From contig MU130698.1 of NCBI GenBank assembly GCA_015039465.1, positions 499,742 through 563,741 on the forward strand: DNA of 64,000 nucleotides, in the 5' to 3' direction. Shown here piece by piece: positions 1 through 9,767 of the stretch (positions within the stretch are counted from its first letter, which is position 1; the number at the start of each line of letters is the position of its first letter). The position numbers and the translations under genes were made by a program. The notes beneath the pieces are model-generated. The model ran no database searches, was not told where the DNA came from, and saw only the letters and a program-made list of their open reading frames with translations. The stretch is from Phlegmacium glaucopus. Lineage: Eukaryota; Basidiomycota; Agaricomycetes; Agaricales; Cortinariaceae.

Positions 1-176
1 GTTTAGTGTCTTTATAAATATCGTGGGTTAAGGTTTTTTTCATGTGTTAATGTATTCTGTCTACGACTCTATAATTTCTATAATTTAATAAAATTATAGA
101 AATTATAGAGTCGTAGACAGAATACATTAACACATGAAAAAAACCTTAACCCACGATATTTATAAAGACACTAAAC
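1..176. repeat. 176-base palindrome (inverted repeat with almost no loop)
   Basis: Bases 1-87 are the reverse complement of 90-176 with about one mismatch, at the centre (87/90). The structure could fold into a hairpin of about 86 base pairs. It ends exactly at base 176, one base before the mirrored block begins at 177, so the two anomalies share a boundary. The left arm may continue beyond the window. It could be a true palindrome, such as a transposon end-to-end junction, or a fold-back sequencing or assembly artefact at a contig end. It has no coding content. Confidence 0.93.
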
Positions 177-2681
177 AATATAAAAAAAGTCTAAAAATTT
201 GGATCGGTTTCTACAAGTCCCGACCGGTCCCGTCGGGTCCCGTCGGTCTCGGTCGGTCCGGTTCCAATAAAAAAAGACTACATCAATCTAACCTACAAGA
301 ATAAAATGAGACCATTGTAGGCCAAAAGTGACCCAAATTTATTGTGGTTAGACCCAGGGTCTCCAAGTTTATGTTGTTCCCCCAAGGAAAGACCGCAATT
401 ATGTTCGGAGGGGTAGTAAAAGAGGCGGTATATCATTCATGATCCGTTGACTTACAGGTACCTTTCATCAGTCTTTAACTAATAGTGTTTTAGTTCTTTC
501 GCTGTTTACGACTGGGGAACTTTAACGAAATATTTCAAAGACCAGTAATAGGTTTCCCATAAAACTCCACAACCATAGTTAAAACTATCTATATAGAAGT
601 GGGATCTTATAAGCACTTCTTAGTCGTTCTGCATCTTGGAGCCCTCGTTCTCCCATTTACATACATTAAATGGACGTGACTAGGGGGGAACCCGTCCAAA
701 GCATTGCTCTCGCTGTAGTGCAGGTGGCTCGGAACTACTCTAGGCGAAGAATAGTAGAGTGCTCGCAACTCACACCTTTCGTCACTCAACCACATGTGAC
801 CCTTCAACTCAACCATTCGTTACTAACTATTCAGGCTAGATCTGCGAATCTCATGCATGCTGCTGGTTCCGTCTTCTTCTTACTCTACATTTACTTCCAC
901 AACGGACGTTGCTCTTAGAGGTTTTTTTCTTGATTCGGTTCGCTCAAGCTCCTACTTCCCTTTCATGTGTGGTTTTGGTATCTTCGGTCCCGTTTTTTTG
1001 ATGTACATCCACAGCATGTAAATTACTCGGATCATCTGTATATTTATCACTTATAAAGACGAGTGGACCACTAATTTGGCCATAATTGACTCTTATTCTA
1101 GACTTTTATCTAAAGCTCAATATTGTACTTCCGGCGATTCTTCTCTTGTCTTGTCCCTTGCTTTTATCTATGGTCAAACAACTACTCCCACAGACTAGAC
1201 TCATTTATGCTTCTAGTACTCGAAACCTCCAATACGTATCCTTTCTTCACTGAAGTGAAAGTCTTAGGTCAAGTGCTGTTCAAATTCTCCCACGTCTCCT
1301 ATCGACGCTAATCGTTTAGCCACTGTCGAGGCTCCTACAACTACCGGTACCTAAGCACGAACACTTCTATCATAGTTATACCTTTCAATACCGTATATCT
1401 ACTGGGTAATGGAACTGAAACCACTTCCTCCGATTTAGAGACTTTACTCACGACCTCCTTTTACAGTCGTTCTTAATTTCATCCCCTTCTTAAGATGACT
1501 GCGGAACCGTTACATTAGAAGTGCAATACTCAATTTGGTACTGACTTCGAGTTGTACTTTACGTTGCATGTCTGTCTTGACGGACACACCATTGATTCTA
1601 CTCATACTAGGTACCTTGTAAGTTTTTCTTCCGCCCGCATGGTTTTGACCGTTCGTGGTTATAGTAGAAAACAATCGTTGTCAGCGATGTAGTCTTCTGT
1701 TGTAACGTTCAGTTGATTACTACGGTGAGTGACTCGATGGCCGATTTATATATAAAGGCGACGAGTGATATCCTTCTACTTGTAGTTGCTAACTCTCAAA
1801 CCAGTATACTATGCTGTTACATGCAACGGTATACGCGTAACATTCCTTCGACACCTTCACAGTAGGGCTACAAGCCGCGTTTTACATTACGATTTACGTG
1901 GAAACATGATAGTTGTGGCAGTAAGGGACGTCTCTTTAGTTATTAAACAGAAGCAATAACTTACATCTAACAATGATTGTCACTTATACTGACTCTAGAC
2001 ATACCATCACTCGTTTGGTTCCTTTTTACCAGTGGTCTGTTTAGACATTGCTAACCGGAAAGAAAGTTACAATAAGGAATAAGAAGAGTGCATGTCAGTG
2101 AGAAATCAGTAAGTAAAGAAATGTGTCGAAGGTCTGGAACCATGACCTAGGCCGTGACAGGAAAGAGGAAATAAGATAGAGCCAACGTCAATGACAAGAT
2201 AAGAATAGAGTTGGATAGATTCTTGGAGCATATTTTTGGGTCAGCGATCTATCACAATGTCAAATCACTTAAGCTTTATGGAAATGGGGCAGAAAACTCA
2301 AGGAGGTACACAGCTTTGGTGAGAGGACAATAGATTGGTAGTGTCGTCAGTGCTAAAGCGGTGTTTTAGAGTGGAGATGTGAGGATGCAAGTCTTCTACC
2401 TTAGTTTTAAGATAAAACGAGGTTTCTATAGTGTCTTGAGAGTGGTCTATACATGGCCAACACGACGTAAAGGGGTCAAACACTATGACTTGCACATCTG
2501 ACATTAGCGGTGTAGTTAGTTACGGCGGGGTCCTCGCAACGCCAATCCCTCCATGTGTGGATCCACCCAATGGCGTTGAACTAACTACCATAGTTCATGG
2601 TATTCTTCCCACTGGATCTGTATTAAGTTATAGTATTATCTGTACCTAGCTCGGCGAATGACATTCGAACTATATGGTTCC
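177..2681. other. Mirror block: direct complement (not reverse complement) of 2682-5186
   Basis: Base n in this block is the Watson-Crick complement of base n+2505, read in the same direction. The pairing starts at 177/2682 and ends at 2681/5186. Across roughly half the block that I compared line by line I found no indels and five substitutions, at 1483, 2524, 2571, 2574 and 2587. Read backwards without complementing, the block spells the sense strand of the DUF6534 gene that lies on the minus strand of 2682-5186. Open frames inside it have no biological meaning; the longest is about 80 codons and none resembles a protein. The partner is the natural copy because its exons continue to the right beyond 5186. 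Confidence 0.95.
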
Positions 2682-3126
2682 TTATATTTTTTTCAGATTT
2701 TTAAACCTAGCCAAAGATGTTCAGGGCTGGCCAGGGCAGCCCAGGGCAGCCAGAGCCAGCCAGGCCAAGGTTATTTTTTTCTGATGTAGTTAGATTGGAT
2801 GTTCTTATTTTACTCTGGTAACATCCGGTTTTCACTGGGTTTAAATAACACCAATCTGGGTCCCAGAGGTTCAAATACAACAAGGGGGTTCCTTTCTGGC
2901 GTTAATACAAGCCTCCCCATCATTTTCTCCGCCATATAGTAAGTACTAGGCAACTGAATGTCCATGGAAAGTAGTCAGAAATTGATTATCACAAAATCAA
3001 GAAAGCGACAAATGCTGACCCCTTGAAATTGCTTTATAAAGTTTCTGGTCATTATCCAAAGGGTATTTTGAGGTGTTGGTATCAATTTTGATAGATATAT
3101 CTTCACCCTAGAATATTCGTGAAGAA

Positions 3127-5469
3127 TCAGCAAGACGTAGAACCTCGGGAGCAAGAGGGTAAATGTATGTAATTTACCTGCACTGATCCCCCCTTGGGCA
3201 GGTTTCGTAACGAGAGCGACATCACGTCCACCGAGCCTTGATGAGATCCGCTTCTTATCATCTCACGAGCGTTGAGTGTGGAAAGCAGTGAGTTGGTGTA
3301 CACTGGGAAGTTGAGTTGGTAAGCAATGATTGATAAGTCCGATCTAGACGCTTAGAGTACGTACGACGACCAAGGCAGAAGAAGAATGAGATGTAAATGA
3401 AGGTGTTGCCTGCAACGAGAATCTCCAAAAAAAGAACTAAGCCAAGCGAGTTCGAGGATGAAGGGAAAGTACACACCAAAACCATAGAAGCCAGGGCAAA
3501 AAAACTACATGTAGGTGTCGTACATTTAATGAGCCTAGTAGACATATAAATAGTGAATATTTCTGCTCACCTGGTGATTAAACCGGTATTAACTGAGAAT
3601 AAGATCTGAAAATAGATTTCGAGTTATAACATGAAGGCCGCTAAGAAGAGAACAGAACAGGGAACGAAAATAGATACCAGTTTGTTGATGAGGGTGTCTG
3701 ATCTGAGTAAATACGAAGATCATGAGCTTTGGAGGTTATGCATAGGAAAGAAGTGACTTCACTTTCAGAATCCAGTTCACGACAAGTTTAAGAGGGTGCA
3801 GAGGATAGCTGCGATTAGCAAATCGGTGACAGCTCCGAGGATGTTGATGGCCATGGATTCGTGCTTGTGAAGATAGTATCAATATGGAAAGTTATGGCAT
3901 ATAGATGACCCATTACCTTGACTTTGGTGAAGGAGGCTAAATCTCTGAAATGAGTGCTGGAGGAAAATGTCAGCAAGAATTAAAGTAAGGGAAGAATTCT
4001 ACTGACGCCTTGGCAATGTAATCTTCACGTTATGAGTTAAACCATGACTGAAGCTCAACATGAAATGCAACGTACAGACAGAACTGCCTGTGTGGTAACT
4101 AAGATGAGTATGATCCATGGAACATTCAAAAAGAAGGCGGGCGTACCAAAACTGGCAAGCACCAATATCATCTTTTGTTAGCAACAGTCGCTACATCAGA
4201 AGACAACATTGCAAGTCAACTAATGATGCCACTCACTGAGCTACCGGCTAAATATATATTTCCGCTGCTCACTATAGGAAGATGAACATCAACGATTGAG
4301 AGTTTGGTCATATGATACGACAATGTACGTTGCCATATGCGCATTGTAAGGAAGCTGTGGAAGTGTCATCCCGATGTTCGGCGCAAAATGTAATGCTAAA
4401 TGCACCTTTGTACTATCAACACCGTCATTCCCTGCAGAGAAATCAATAATTTGTCTTCGTTATTGAATGTAGATTGTTACTAACAGTGAATATGACTGAG
4501 ATCTGTATGGTAGTGAGCAAACCAAGGAAAAATGGTCACCAGACAAATCTGTAACGATTGGCCTTTCTTTCAATGTTATTCCTTATTCTTCTCACGTACA
4601 GTCACTCTTTAGTCATTCATTTCTTTACACAGCTTCCAGACCTTGGTACTGGATCCGGCACTGTCCTTTCTCCTTTATTCTATCTCGGTTGCAGTTACTG
4701 TTCTATTCTTATCTCAACCTATCTAAGAACCTCGTATAAAAACCCAGTCGCTAGATAGTGTTACAGTTTAGTGAATTCGAAATACCTTTACCCCGTCTTT
4801 TGAGTTCCTCCATGTGTCGAAACCACTCTCCTGTTATCTAACCATCACAGCAGTCACGATTTCGCCACAAAATCTCACCTCTACACTCCTACGTTCAGAA
4901 GATGGAATCAAAATTCTATTTTGCTCCAAAGATATCACAGAACTCTCACCAGATATGTACCGGTTGTGCTGCATTTCCCCAGTTTGTGATACTGAACGTG
5001 TAGACTGTAATCGCCACATCAATCAATGACGCCCCAGGAGCGTTGCGGTTAGGGAGGTACACACCTAGGTGGGTTCCCACAACTTGATTGACGGTATCAA
5101 GTACCATAAGAAGGGTGACCTAGACATAATTCAATATCATAATAGACATGGATCGAGCCGCTTACTGTAAGCTTGATATACCAAGGGTCATTCTGATTTG
5201 TAAAGTAATACAAAGTTTGAACGCAAGAGACTGGAAAGTGGGATGAGGTCGTATCCATGATTTGGCACAGCAATATATGTACCTCCATATAAGCTGCCAA
5301 AATCGATTAGAACCTCGCTGAAAACGAGCAGATGAAAAATGTACGCTGCTGCGACAACTACGCTGATGAAAACTGCACCATAGCTATAATAACCAATATC
5401 ATCAATCATCGATATATTTGCATTGTCAAGGACGAACAACACTAACGTGTTATCCAAATCTGGCAACAT
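3127..5469 (-). pseudogene. DUF6534-type multi-pass membrane protein gene, probably disabled
   Basis: I recognise the agaricomycete DUF6534 layout (predicted seven-helix membrane proteins of unknown function). The chosen start gives MLPDLDNTL at 5469. A membrane segment with FISVVVAAA follows, then VQTLYYFTNQNDPWYIKLT (about 5150-5220), then an exon reading VTLLMVLDTVNQVVGTHL (about 5045-5100) and one reading FSITNWGNAAQPVHIW (about 4948-4990). The C-terminal part includes AINILGAVTDLLIAAILC, ILFSVNTGL, NTFIYISFFFCLGR and a tail STLNAREMIRSGSHQG. Introns have GT-AG ends. An in-frame TGA at 3777-3779 sits where relatives have arginine (LNLS-stop-TGF). I could not thread about 1 kb in the middle (roughly 3.9-4.9 kb), more than such a gene normally needs, so insertion or decay is likely. 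Nearly all of the gene is duplicated as the mirror block to its left. Confidence 0.75.
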
Positions 5470-5502
5470 TGCAGAAGATTGTGGGGGGTGAGCGCTGAGC
5501 AC

Positions 5503-5761
5503 TGAGCTCGCGAGGTAGCTTAGAGATGTGGGGAACTTAGCAATAACATCTGGTTTTCAATAGCGAGGTCTTTATAAAATTTAGACTCTGGATAATTCCG
5601 GGCATCATTCATTTCCACGTATTTGTGGGGTGGCGTCGAATGACTGGATTCCCTTCAGGGTCAGTCAACAGAATGTTAGGTTTGCCCCTTTTTAGTTTTC
5701 AAGAATATGTCTCTAACCCCAAAGCACAATGTGTGGTTTAATTCTATGGGGAACCACGGAT
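5503..5761. other. Intergenic, upstream of the DUF6534 gene
   Basis: No coding sequence seen. This stretch would hold the promoter of the minus-strand DUF6534 gene. No clear TATA element was found. Confidence 0.5.
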
Positions 5762-5840
5762 GATTCTAATCAGAAACCCCCTTTCCCATGTTGGAGATGA
5801 ATCCAGAGGTGCCGGACTCATCCCGTGTGAGTCATGTGAT
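5762..5840 (+). repeat. Detached end fragment of the MULE-like TIR family
   Basis: The sequence starting near 5762 repeats the first bases of the element at 5894: a GATTCTAATCAGAAACCCCC core followed by the sub-terminal TTGGAGATGAATCCA block. It then diverges. It looks like a relic end of the same family lying just outside the complete copy. No partner end or target duplication was found for it. Confidence 0.7.
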
Positions 5841-5893
5841 CAAACCCCTATAATAAATTGTCGCTGACTGGACTCTAACCAAACCCTAACTGG

Positions 5894-6948
5894 GGATAAT
5901 TCTAATCAGAAACCCCCTTTCCGCCAGAAACCCCCGGTTTCTTCTGCATTTGGTTGGCCTTATTTGTAGAAACCCTATGTCGGAGATGAATCCAAACGCA
6001 CCGAGAGCGTGCCGTGGACCAGTGCCGGTCTGCTCTTTCGGACAGGTTGCATGACCTACTCCTTGTCACAATATAAGTGGTATAATTATCTTATTTACTA
6101 GATAATTGTGTTATCTAAAATGTGATATTTGACGACTACAAGCTAAGTACAAACAGAGAAGAAGAAATACCTGCCTCGCACAAGGAGCGAGGGAGGGGTT
6201 TGGCCCGTTTGGATGGTAGGAGTCTTTCTCATTGTCCTTCATCCGAAACGGAAAAAAAAAATAAAAGCCTCTCCAGCATGTCATGTAAGGGTGGGGGCTA
6301 TGAGAGGAGGGGATTTCCCTCAGTGCTGGCGCTCATCTTTGCCACAGGTGGCTGCCTGAGTGACTTCGCTTGGTCATTGCACAATCATTGCAGGCACCGG
6401 TGTGTATGTCGAGAGGTCAATTAATAGACTATTATTCTAACCAGTAATAAACAATAACGAATAAAGAGAAAAATTTATTGACAAACTCGGGAGGCGATGC
6501 CTCCTGAGCTCGTCATATTGAAGATGCAGGGTAATCAGAATAAAGCAGAGCTAAAGGGTATTAAACCTCAGTGATAATAAACAACTATATTCGAAGATAT
6601 ATACCTAAAGGGTATTAACTAAAGGAGAGTAAGTAATATATATAATACGATGAACGAACGACTTACACCTCAGTGATAATAAACAACTGAGGTGTCACAT
6701 AAACGACAGTGACCTTTAAGCAAAAGAAATTATGTAATACTAAAAGTAAGTAGTGTAATGAGTTCAACACGTCATTTGTCGGTCTTGTCAGTAGTCATCG
6801 TCGGCATGGTTATTCGGCCAGCACGTGACAGCGTCGGACCTCAAACATTTTGAACATCGGCTATCAGCAACAACCCGGGTTTCCATGCAAGCACTTTGGA
6901 AACCCTGGGGTGATCCCAAGAAAGGGGGGTTTCTGGATAGTTTTATCC
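5894..6948 (+). mobile_element. MULE-like non-autonomous TIR element, copy 1 (1055 bases)
   Basis: The left end GGATAATTCTAATCAGAAAC and the reverse complement of the right end (GGATAAAACTATCCAGAAAC) are terminal inverted repeats. The element is bracketed by the 9-base direct repeat CCTAACTGG (5885-5893 and 6949-6957). A 9-base target duplication is what Mutator-like elements usually make. No transposase is present, so it would depend on an enzyme from elsewhere. Copy 2, inverted, lies at 9567-15111. Relative to copy 2, copy 1 carries about 290 extra bases near 6515-6800. It also contains the intact sequence (about 6870-6920) that is split by the KDZ transposon in copy 2. Confidence 0.82.
6515..6800. 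repeat. Extra segment inside MULE-like copy 1
   Basis: Copy 2 goes directly from the gatgcctcctgagc block to the cagcacgtgac block, but copy 1 has about 290 additional bases between them. The extra segment contains the direct repeats CCTCAGTGATAATAAACAAC at about 6567 and 6667, and a palindromic ACCTCAG...CTGAGGT at its right end. It may be a small insertion in copy 1 or a deletion in copy 2. The exact boundaries were not resolved. Confidence 0.5.
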
Positions 6949-7308
6949 CCTAACTGGACCCTAACCAAACCTCTAAATGGACCCTACAGGGTCTTGCAAT
7001 ATGGTTTGCACAAAAAACTTGCAGCGAAGCGTTATGATGTGACTGCTTGTCAATCAAATTTACCCGAATGAGGTATAGATGGTCGGATCTTGGCCTTCAA
7101 GTCAGTGTTGTGCCGGTCAGTGACTAGTTGTGACAGTCAGGCAAGTTGTCTGACCATGGGGGTCAATGACTGCAAACAACCATGACCCTACCACAGTCGC
7201 TGATGTAATACTATTAGACGTGTGGCGACCATTGGGTGACCGTAAGCAGCGATGCAACATCAATGATGTCGTGGGTATCGTCAATGATGTGATGTAAAAG
7301 AAGTGATC

Positions 7309-7343
7309 ACCTTGCTGTAAAGCAAGGTCTCTCCTGGGTCTAA
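7309..7343 (+). repeat. Hairpin repeat, shared with 51480-51514
   Basis: ACCTTGCTGTAAAGCAAGGT is an 8-base-pair stem with a short loop, followed by a pyrimidine-rich stretch and GGGTCTAA. The reverse complement of 51480-51514 gives nearly the same 35 bases, and weaker similarity extends about 60 bases further. A hairpin followed by a short spacer and CTRR is the form of a Helitron 3' end, but the next base is A rather than the T expected at a Helitron junction. Confidence 0.55.
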
Positions 7344-7727
7344 ATCACCTGACAAAATTATTGTTGTTTAACTTTGACATGCTTCAATACAAACAAATAC
7401 TCCACTTGTTCGTCCTGGGCTGAATTGGCCAATTCAGGCCAAATAATAGTTATGCTTTGTACTTATTTGCGTTGAACTCTTTCCGGCGTATTAATTGAGG
7501 TCCATCCCTCATAATCGACTTTTACGAGCGTAAATTTATTGTTCGTGTCCGTTCTTGTTTTCGCCCACCAAAAAACCCCGATGTCCACACAAGAATACTT
7601 CAATTTTCCGACAAAAGTCGAAATTGCAGATCACGTTCCTGCACATGCTTACTTGAACCACAACCCCATCATTTTGTCCTCTTACTTCGAGTTCGAATCG
7701 TTCTCCTCGTTCACTCCATCACTCATG

Positions 7728-8205
7728 TCTTACACTGATGTTACATCCCCATCCCCTCTCAATTTTCTCAATTTTCACTCCACTTCGTTCACTCTTGCCT
7801 GACACTATCTTTGTCGCTGGCAGGTCCACCTTCCCTTTTTCTCCAGCGATCTTCTGGCTGATTGAATGGTTTACCTCCGTGCGTTACTTATTGTTAATTA
7901 AACCCCATCTACTTATCCACTACAGGTATTGGAAAACATGGTCCCGTCGTCTAACACGTCAACGAACATCGCCATTGTCGACTCCCTTCCTCAGGTCTTA
8001 CGTTGATCTTACATCCCCTCCTCTCCTGTTTTCTTTGCTTTCATTTCCACTTTGTTGACTCTTGTCTGATACCACCTTTGTCGCTTGCAAGTCAAAGATC
8101 CATATCTTTCCAGCCATCTTCCTGCTGATTCAATGCGTCACCTTGGTGCATTATTTTTCCCTATTTAAACCCCATATACTTATTGAGTACAGGTATTGAA
8201 AACTT
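7728..8205 (+). repeat. Two diverged tandem copies, period about 267 bases
   Basis: The unit begins with TCTTACACTGATGTTACATC at 7728 and TCTTACGTTGATCTTACATC at 7996, and ends with TACAGGTATTGGAAAAC at 7921 and TACAGGTATTGAAAACT at 8188. Blocks in between also line up, for example the cagcgatcttctggctgatt and cagccatcttcctgctgatt segments. The copies are well diverged, which suggests an old duplication. The open frames here are not convincing as genes. Confidence 0.7.
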
Positions 8206-8443
8206 TCGGACGGGTCTCCTTAGCTACTCACAATTAAGGAAAGAAAACCAGACAACGGCAGTTTCAATACATGTCTTTCAACCTTTCCCATGTGTTTTCC
8301 TACCTGGTCACCATCAACGAAACAAAACCGGGAGGGAAATAAACAAAATTTGGGGGTGAAATGATTGGTTCGTATTTTAATTGGTCTATATCTCCCCGTC
8401 ATTATTTACTAGCGTTTCACAGTCTATTGACACTTCCTTTATC

Positions 8444-8820
8444 TCCCTCTCGATCCGCCAAACGCAAGCGGTCGCCTTACAAAAGCCTCCTGCTAAAAGG
8501 TCCAACAGTCCTCCCCCAGTCACCAACCAAAAAAAAAAATCAAGTAAATGCAGTGAACGCTTTCCACTCAGGTAATTAAATTGTGTCATCACACACACAC
8601 TTCGATCTTAATTTTCAAATCAGCAACCAACATAGGCAGCAATGCCGACCTTACCGCAGGAACGAGCCATTCAAAACCAGAACAGCCCATTTTGCTGCCA
8701 TCGTCAAAGGCAGATGGCAAAAAAAGAGTAATCAATGAAGATGAAGACCCTACCACTACTGAAGGTGAATCAGTGGTCTCTGACAGTCCCCTTAAAAAGA
8801 AGAAAAAACCGACCAATTAG
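8444..8820 (+). pseudogene. Truncated copy of the 3' end of the gene at 33260-34622
   Basis: The first exon piece (about 8444-8571) reads SPYKSLLLKGPTVLPQSP and the second (about 8628-8820) reads SKADGKKRVINEDEDPTTTE then a lysine-rich tail and stop. The intact gene has SPYKSLALKGPTFLPQSP and SKVDGKKRAVDEDDDATATE at the same places, with an intron at the equivalent position (after the HSG or HPG residues). Keeping the intron shows that DNA, not mRNA, was copied. Everything upstream in the parent (about 250 codons) is missing, so this is a captured fragment inside the TIR element at 6985-9276. It is probably not functional. Confidence 0.75.
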
Positions 8821-9767
8821 TCCCTCGGTCTTTACTTACAATCTCGCAGAAAAACCCCCCTTGTTTCATAATCGCATTCACTGATAGCTTCATGTATTGT
8901 ATTTTTATGTATCACTTTGATATTAATGTGTTTTCGAAATTCATCTTTTTCAAAGAAACAAATACATCTGAGTGTTTATTATCAGTGAACACTAACATAT
9001 CAATACTAAATCTGCTACGTAGCTCAGCAAGGTGTCAGTCGACGAAGTTGGCCCCTAGTTGATAAGCTGGTTTGGGAGTACCACGTGATGAGAAAAGTCA
9101 TGGTCGTTTCACAGTCACTGACTCGTCATGACCTGATTTTCAACTTTCAGTCACTGACTGTCCAACACTGCTTCAAGTAGCTTCACTGTATTACTATAGT
9201 GCATGGAAATGTGGCTGTCAGTCACATCAAACACTGCAGCGAATTTTTTGTGCAAACCACATTGCAAGACCCTGTAAACAGGAGCAATGTACAAGATTGC
9301 CAAGCTTGAAAATTGTTTCGGCAACAAACCAGCCGCTGCCAAGCGTAGTCGAGCTTCGAATTTTGCTAAATAGAATTATCCGGGGACCACGTGCCAATTA
9401 TAAGATGGTAAGGACCTAGGGTCGAGTTGAAGCTTAGGCTCGATACCAGCTGATATGGGATGGATACTGATTTGGGATCAGCTTACCTACCATGGACTTG
9501 AGATGAAATTGTTTGTCGATCAAAATGAAGCCAAACAACGCACGTGTAGATACACTAACACTTTAGGGATAATTCTATCCAGAAACCCCCCTTTCTCGGG
9601 ATCACCCCGGGGTTTCCAAAGTGCCAGAAAGTTCCGGATTTCGAGAGTCCGCCCCTCCACGCTGTCCACATCCACACGATGTGGACGATCACATCACGTG
9701 GGCAGGCTGGATCTAAATTTTTGCGCCGCCTCGCACTGCATAGATATATAATCTAAGGCTGAATATA

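Larger units (their letters stand above)
6985..9276. mobile_element. TIR element of about 2.3 kb carrying a captured gene fragment
   Basis: The left end TACAGGGTCTTGCAATATGG and the reverse complement of the right end (TACAGGGTCTTGCAATGTGG) match for about 35 bases, through TTTGCACAAAAAA. The ends resemble those of hAT-type elements, but no transposase is encoded and I could not find a clean target duplication, so the class is uncertain. The interior holds two diverged tandem units (7728-8205), a hairpin repeat (7309-7343) and, at 8444-8820, a fragment similar to the 3' part of the gene at 33260-34622. The left end lies just 28 bases beyond the target duplication of MULE-like copy 1. Confidence 0.6.

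Noticed and set aside
607..2504. Several open frames of 60-80 codons on both strands of the mirror block
   Set aside because: The block is a complement-only image of a gene, so its frames are not evolved coding sequence; none resembles a protein.
3777..3779. In-frame TGA codons as recoding (selenocysteine or altered code)
   Set aside because: Basidiomycete nuclear genes use the standard code and lack a known selenocysteine system, and the other genes in the window end normally with TGA. Mutation is simpler.
7309..7343. Helitron 3' terminus (hairpin plus CTAA)
   Set aside because: The following base is A, not T, and similarity between the two copies continues past the supposed end, so I list it only as a hairpin repeat.
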